Positions 60,726 to 64,000 of a stretch of DNA of 64,000 nt are shown here, in pieces. Below the pieces are notes generated by a model. That model had not been told where the DNA came from. It was given only the letters and a program-made list of their open reading frames with translations, and did not search any database. Positions within the stretch are counted from its first letter, which is position 1; each line of letters begins with the position of its first letter. Origin of the DNA: Microbacterium flavescens (GTDB taxonomy: Bacteria > Actinomycetota > Actinomycetes > Actinomycetales > Microbacteriaceae); the NCBI RefSeq assembly GCF_018588945.1, contig NZ_JAFIWA010000004.1, forward strand, positions 62,001-126,000. Reading direction: 5' to 3'. The position numbers were made by a program, and so were the translations under genes.

Positions 60726-61090
60726 GGCACCTCGACGTCGACGAGGTGCTCGAGCCGTGCGGTGCTCGGGTCGGCGCCGGTCAGCCCGATCGCGTCGATG
60801 CGAAGCCTTCGGCCCTGGACGCTGTCGCGGTGCGCAGCCATCCACGCCATGGCGAGCCGCCAGAGCCGCGCGCGCTTGCGGGCGTCGATCGCCTCGAACG
60901 GATGGCCGAATCCCTCGCCGCGACGGGTCTTGACCTCCACCACGACGATGTCGGCGCCGCGCGCGACGACCAGATCGATCTCGCCCTCGCGGCAGCGCCA
61001 GTTGCGCGTGAGCACCGCGTAGCCGTGATCCTCGAAGTAGCGGGCGGCGCGGTCTTCACCGGCGCGCCCCAGGACGTCCTTCTGTGCCAT
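60722..61090 (-). CDS. yraN: YraN-family (UPF0102) nuclease-fold protein
   Basis: 122 residues of the endonuclease-like fold: GRAGEDRAARYFEDHGYAVL, NWRCREGEIDLVVARGADIV and VVEVKTRRGEGFG (the D and ExK residues of the PD-(D/E)XK site). Function not established; it is often beside rnhB or comM. ATG 61090. It overlaps comM by four bases. Confidence 0.92.
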   Translation of the reverse strand: MAQKDVLGRAGEDRAARYFEDHGYAVLTRNWRCREGEIDLVVARGADIVVVEVKTRRGEGFGHPFEAIDARKRARLWRLAMAWMAAHRDSVQGRRLRIDAIGLTGADPSTARLEHLVDVEVP

Positions 61091-61189
61091 GGAAGGATCG
61101 TCGCGCCCGCGGCGGTCGCGCTGGCGACGGGCCGAGGCATCCGTTCACTGCCTCCTCGCCGATGGCGCTGGGGAGGAGGCGGGGGTGGC

Positions 61190-61513
61190 TCAGGTGTCGA
61201 GCGACAGCTCTTCCGGAAGGTGGAAGTCGCGGCGCTGGAGCTCTTCGACGTTCACGTCCTTGAAGGTCAGCACCCGGACCGCCTTGACGAACCGGTCGGC
61301 GCGGTAGATGTCCCATACCCAGACGTCGGCCATCGAGATCTCGAAGTAGAAATCGTGCTCGGTGTCGCGGCGCACGACGTTCACCTCGTTGGCGAGATAA
61401 AAGCGCCGCTCGGTCTCGATCACGTACTGGAACTGCGAGACGACGTCGCGGTACTCGCGGTACAGAGCGAGTTCCAGCTCACGGTCGTAGTCCTCGAAGA
61501 CTTCGTCATCCAT
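61190..61513 (-). CDS. DUF2469 family protein
   Basis: 107 residues, very acidic at the N-terminus (DDEVFEDYDRELELALY). Conserved actinobacterial family with no known role, found between rnhB and yraN. No metal or nucleotide motif. ATG at 61513 lies 9 nt after TAGGAT, near-leaderless. Soluble, with no membrane segment. Confidence 0.93.
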   Translation of the reverse strand: MDDEVFEDYDRELELALYREYRDVVSQFQYVIETERRFYLANEVNVVRRDTEHDFYFEISMADVWVWDIYRADRFVKAVRVLTFKDVNVEELQRRDFHLPEELSLDT

Positions 61514-61522
61514 GGTGAGTCC

Positions 61523-61528
61523 ATCCTA
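61523..61528 (-). promoter_or_regulatory. -10 hexamer (TAGGAT) of the DUF2469 gene
   Basis: TAGGAT, 9 nt, ATG at 61513. Confidence 0.45.
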
Positions 61529-61579
61529 TGGGCGGGAGCGGGTGCCGCGACCCGCGTGCGTCGCAGGCGGGACAGCGCG

Positions 61580-62239
61580 TCAGAACAGCGTGGGCGCGTC
61601 GCCGATCGACCAGGACGCCCGATGGTGCGCGCTGATGCCGTGCTCCCGGATCGCCTCGCGGTGATCGGGGCTCGCGTAGCCCTTGTTGCGCGCCCAGTTG
61701 TAGGCGGGCAGCTGGTCGTGCAGCTGGGTCATGAGCGCGTCGCGTGCGACTTTTGCGATGACGGATGCCGCGGCCGCCGACGCGCAGTCGCGATCGGCCT
61801 TGATCACCGGGGTGACCCGCAGCCCGGCCGCTCCGGCAGCGGTGATGTAGTCGTAGTTGCCGTCGAGGATGACGATCGCGTCCTCGGGGACCACGCCGTG
61901 AGCGCGCAGGTCGGCGAGAGCGCGGATCGAGGCGAGGCCGAGCGCGCGCATGATGCCGACCTCGTCGATCTCGGCGGAGCTCGCCCACCCGACGGCGCTC
62001 GCCGACACCCACGACGCCGCGCGCGCAGCCACGTCGGCACGGCGAAGCTCGGGCACGAGCTTGGAGTCGCGGAGTCCCTGCGGGATGCGCTTGCGCGATC
62101 TCGGCGCGTCGATCACGGCCGCGCCGACGGCGACCGGCCCGGCGAGTGCCCCGCGTCCGACCTCGTCGCAGGCGATGACGAGCGCGTGCTCACGCAGGAG
62201 TCGTCGCTCGAGCGTGAGGCGCGGCTCGGCCACCGTCAT
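61580..62239 (-). CDS. rnhB: ribonuclease HII
   Basis: Removes ribonucleotides and RNA primers from DNA. 219 residues. Catalytic acids D25 and E26 in CDEVGRGALAGPV, one in VILDGNYDYI and one in KADRDCASAAAASVIAK. ATG 62239 overlaps the lepB stop (ATGA). Confidence 0.96.
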   Translation of the reverse strand: MTVAEPRLTLERRLLREHALVIACDEVGRGALAGPVAVGAAVIDAPRSRKRIPQGLRDSKLVPELRRADVAARAASWVSASAVGWASSAEIDEVGIMRALGLASIRALADLRAHGVVPEDAIVILDGNYDYITAAGAAGLRVTPVIKADRDCASAAAASVIAKVARDALMTQLHDQLPAYNWARNKGYASPDHREAIREHGISAHHRASWSIGDAPTLF

Positions 62240-63018
62240 GGCGCCGGCTTCTCCTCGGAGGGCTCGGGCACCCCGGCGAAGTCGTCGTGATGGAAGTCGA
62301 GCATCCCGAAGCGGTCGAGCGGCCACGTCACGAGGAACGCTCGCCCGACGACGTTGTCGATCGGGACGAAGCCGTCGCCCGGCTGGTCCTGGTTGTAGCG
62401 CGAGTCCTTCGACTGGTAGCGATTGTCGCCGAGCACCCACAGGCTGTCGGCGGGCACGGTGATGTCGAAGGTGTCGCCCGAGGCGGCGGACTCCCCCGTC
62501 GGGACGACGATGTAGTCGGTCTCGTCGATGGGGACGCCGTTGACGGTGATCTGGCCGAGCGTGTTGCAGCAGATGACATGGTCGCCGGGCAGTCCGATGA
62601 TGCGCTTGACGAGGTGATCGTCGCTGTCGGGGGCGGAGAGGCCCACGAGGGCGAGCACCCAGTCGATCGCCTCGACGACCGGCGGACGGGCGGGATCGGA
62701 GCTCGGCGGGAGCCAGCCGCCCGGGTCCTGGAACACCACGATGTCGCCGTGGTCGTAGCCGCCGAAACGCGGGGTGATCTCGTCGACCAGGATCCTGTCG
62801 TCGATGTGGAGCGTGTCCTTCATCGATCCGGAGGGGATGTAGAAGGAGCGCACGAGGAACGTCTTGACGAGGAACGACACGAGCACCGCGATCAGGATGA
62901 TCACGACGACGTCGCGCAGGAACGTCAGCCAGCCGCGCCGGCGAGGATGGACGGCGGCGTCGCCTCCCGACCCGGAAGAGGGGGCCGGCTCGGCCTCAGC
63001 CGTCTTCTCGGTGGTCAT
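62236..63018 (-). CDS. lepB: signal peptidase I
   Basis: Cleaves signal peptides of exported proteins. 260 residues: a cytosolic N-terminus, one TM helix (about 34-54), nucleophile Ser65 in IPSGSMKDTL, general base Lys138 in LVKRIIGLPGDHV, and the box GDNRYQSKDSR. ATG 63018 follows GAAGGAT. Start of the lepB-rnhB coupled pair. Confidence 0.96.
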   Translation of the reverse strand: MTTEKTAEAEPAPSSGSGGDAAVHPRRRGWLTFLRDVVVIILIAVLVSFLVKTFLVRSFYIPSGSMKDTLHIDDRILVDEITPRFGGYDHGDIVVFQDPGGWLPPSSDPARPPVVEAIDWVLALVGLSAPDSDDHLVKRIIGLPGDHVICCNTLGQITVNGVPIDETDYIVVPTGESAASGDTFDITVPADSLWVLGDNRYQSKDSRYNQDQPGDGFVPIDNVVGRAFLVTWPLDRFGMLDFHHDDFAGVPEPSEEKPAP

Positions 63019-63152
63019 GCAGATCCTTCACCGGCACGCCGCGGTTGGACGTGCCTACCCACAAGGTTCCCACATTCCGGACGGCACGACATGCCGCTGC
63101 GGACGGTTCGCGGGACGTTTCCAGCCAGCGGGACCGAGGACGGAGACGACGA

Positions 63153-63178
63153 AGCCCCAGACCTCCTGGTCCGGGGCT
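63153..63178 (-). terminator. terminator of rplS
   Basis: AGCCCCGGACC/GGTCTGGGGCT, an 11-bp stem with one G-T pair and a 4-nt loop, starting 15 nt after the rplS stop codon. No T-run follows. Confidence 0.65.
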
Positions 63179-63192
63179 CCGAGGAGGAGAAC

Positions 63193-63540
63193 TCAGTTCT
63201 CGCGCTTCTCCTTGATCTTGGCCTTCTTGCCACGGAGGTTGCGCAGGTAGTAGAGCTTCGCGCGGCGGACGTCGCCGCGGGTGACGACCTCGATGTGGTC
63301 GATCACGGGGCTGTGGACGGGGAACGTGCGCTCGACACCGACCTGGAAGCTGATCTTGCGGACCGTGAAGGTCTCGCGCACGCCGTCGCCCTGGCGGCCG
63401 ATGACGACGCCCTGGAAGACCTGGATACGCGAGCGGTTGCCCTCGGTGATGTTGACGTGCACCTTGACGGTGTCACCGGGAGCGAAGGCGGGGATGTCGG
63501 AGCGGAGCGAGGCCGCGTCGACGGCGTCGAGGATCTGCAT
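63193..63540 (-). CDS. rplS: 50S ribosomal protein L19
   Basis: Large-subunit protein at the 30S-50S interface. 115 residues with [40 protein letters not shown], and [17 protein letters not shown]. Start ATG 63540 follows GAGAGAAACGATC. It has its own promoter and a long structured leader. Confidence 0.97.
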   Translation of the reverse strand: MQILDAVDAASLRSDIPAFAPGDTVKVHVNITEGNRSRIQVFQGVVIGRQGDGVRETFTVRKISFQVGVERTFPVHSPVIDHIEVVTRGDVRRAKLYYLRNLRGKKAKIKEKREN

Positions 63541-63666
63541 GATCGTTTCTCTCTGCGGCCGCCACAGGTCGACCGCGGGAAGTGTTGGAAAGGATGTCGT
63601 GTGCCCGAGGCCGTGGCGAGAGCCGAACGGCGGATTCCCCTGAGGCAGAACCTGGTCAGGGCACAA
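63541..63666 (-). ncRNA. candidate structured 5' leader of rplS
   Basis: About 125 nt from the inferred start site near 63666 to the ATG. TGTGCCC (63659-63665 on plus strand as its complement) pairs with GGGCACA (63600-63606) and closes a domain of about 65 nt that includes a GCCG-TT-CGGC hairpin and CCCTGA/TCAGGG. A candidate L19 autoregulatory leader. Confidence 0.4.
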
Positions 63667-63672
63667 ACATCC

Positions 63673-63701
63673 ATTCTGCCATGGATGCCGCGCCCGGCCA
63701 A
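63673..63701 (-). promoter_or_regulatory. rplS promoter (-35 TTGGCC, -10 CAGAAT)
   Basis: TTGGCC (63696-63701) and CAGAAT (63673-63678) on the minus strand, separated by exactly 17 nt. The only promoter here with a recognisable -35. Confidence 0.55.
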
Positions 63702-63707
63702 AACGGG

Positions 63708-63995
63708 TCAGGACGCGGGAGGCCGCTGCTTCTCTGTGACGATGATGACGTCCTGCAGGGAGGCGTCGGCGCGCTCCTCGGCGGGCGGGATGTAGGCCAT
63801 CCCCTCCGTGGTGCGCAGAACCATGCGCGAGGGCTTCGCCTCGCTCCACAGCTGCCACAGTTCGAGCCAGAACAGCGCGATGCCGACCAGGACGGCGACG
63901 ATCATCAGAGGCATCCACCAGGCCTGGTTGTAGAAGCCGAGGGCGATGATCAGCCCGTGCCACGCCGTGAAGCCGAGGACGTCCCACCACGACAC
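63708..63995 (-). CDS. small membrane protein, possibly cut by the window end
   Basis: 95 residues from a GTG at 63995; the true start may lie beyond position 64000. Two hydrophobic segments (about 8-22 and 27-45), then a cytosolic tail [20 protein letters not shown]. Function unknown. Its tail ends just 7 nt before the rplS promoter -35. Confidence 0.6.
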   Translation of the reverse strand: MSWWDVLGFTAWHGLIIALGFYNQAWWMPLMIVAVLVGIALFWLELWQLWSEAKPSRMVLRTTEGMAYIPPAEERADASLQDVIIVTEKQRPPAS

Positions 63996-64000
63996 GGCGC

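Noticed and set aside
59238-61022. Long plus-strand frame opposite comM, dprA and yraN
   Set aside because: Antisense shadow of conserved proteins; no ribosome site and no family-like sequence.

Overview
The window is about 70% G+C chromosomal DNA of an actinobacterium, most likely Microbacteriaceae and probably Microbacterium or a close relative. The evidence is gene content (coproporphyrin-type ferrochelatase with four cysteines, GlgE, the GatCAB pathway, DUF2469, DUF2017, DUF6993), the order rplS-lepB-rnhB-DUF2469-yraN-comM-dprA-xerC-rpsB-tsf-pyrH-frr-cdsA, frequent GTG starts, many leaderless-looking genes, and a striking abundance of the hexamer GGATGC/GCATCC. I see no prophage, insertion sequence, CRISPR array, integrase or restriction system. 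This is a compact core-genome region, and the more unusual signals are in its non-coding grammar and in a few odd proteins.

Layout. 1-6.4 kb: rpiB (cut by the left edge), ferrochelatase, an ArsR regulator with a SulP anion transporter, and aminopeptidase N. 6.4-10.2 kb: an ABC transporter followed by a NarL-type two-component system. 10.2-13.6 kb: MscS channel, truncated hemoglobin and a flavin dehydrogenase. 13.6-18.6 kb: an unknown protein, two acyl-CoA thioesterases, EttA, a DUF6993 lipoprotein and a paralogous SSB. 18.8-21.5 kb: two small unknown proteins flanking a MocR regulator that is divergent from a YczE-like membrane protein. 21.6-23.6 kb: tRNA-Arg(UCU), oligoribonuclease, tRNA-His(GUG), then a tightly coupled metallopeptidase-clpS-DUF2017 trio. 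23.6-31 kb: a P-loop kinase, a GerW-like protein, DNA polymerase IV, gatCAB and an acyl-CoA ligase. 31-38.6 kb: a large LuxR-type ATPase regulator, ligA, mnmA and a cysteine desulfurase. 38.7-45.2 kb: the alpha-glucan cluster glgX-glgE-glgB. 45.2-51 kb: a thioredoxin-TPR protein, a large membrane protein with an internal lipobox, an AI-2E family permease, a hydrolase, a zinc-ribbon protein and a lytic transglycosylase-like protein. 51-64 kb: the conserved translation, DNA-processing and envelope block on the minus strand.

Functional links. MnmA and the cysteine desulfurase are neighbours and plausibly supply sulfur for tRNA 2-thiolation. GlgX, GlgE and GlgB debranch, extend and branch alpha-glucan. 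GatCAB completes Gln/Asn-tRNA formation. ClpS and its two companions suggest N-degron proteolysis. ComM, DprA, YraN and XerC form a DNA-processing set; rpsB-tsf-pyrH-frr-cdsA links translation, UMP synthesis and phospholipid synthesis.

Regulation. About fifteen genes have a TAnnnT hexamer (thirteen are TAGnnT) ending exactly 6 or 7 nt before the ATG or GTG with no Shine-Dalgarno sequence, the pattern expected of leaderless mRNAs. By contrast rpsB and rplS have long 5' leaders with strong inverted repeats, candidates for ribosomal-protein autoregulation. Several convergent gene pairs meet with 0-11 nt between stop codons, and one pair overlaps. All coordinates and motifs were read by eye; no database search was run.
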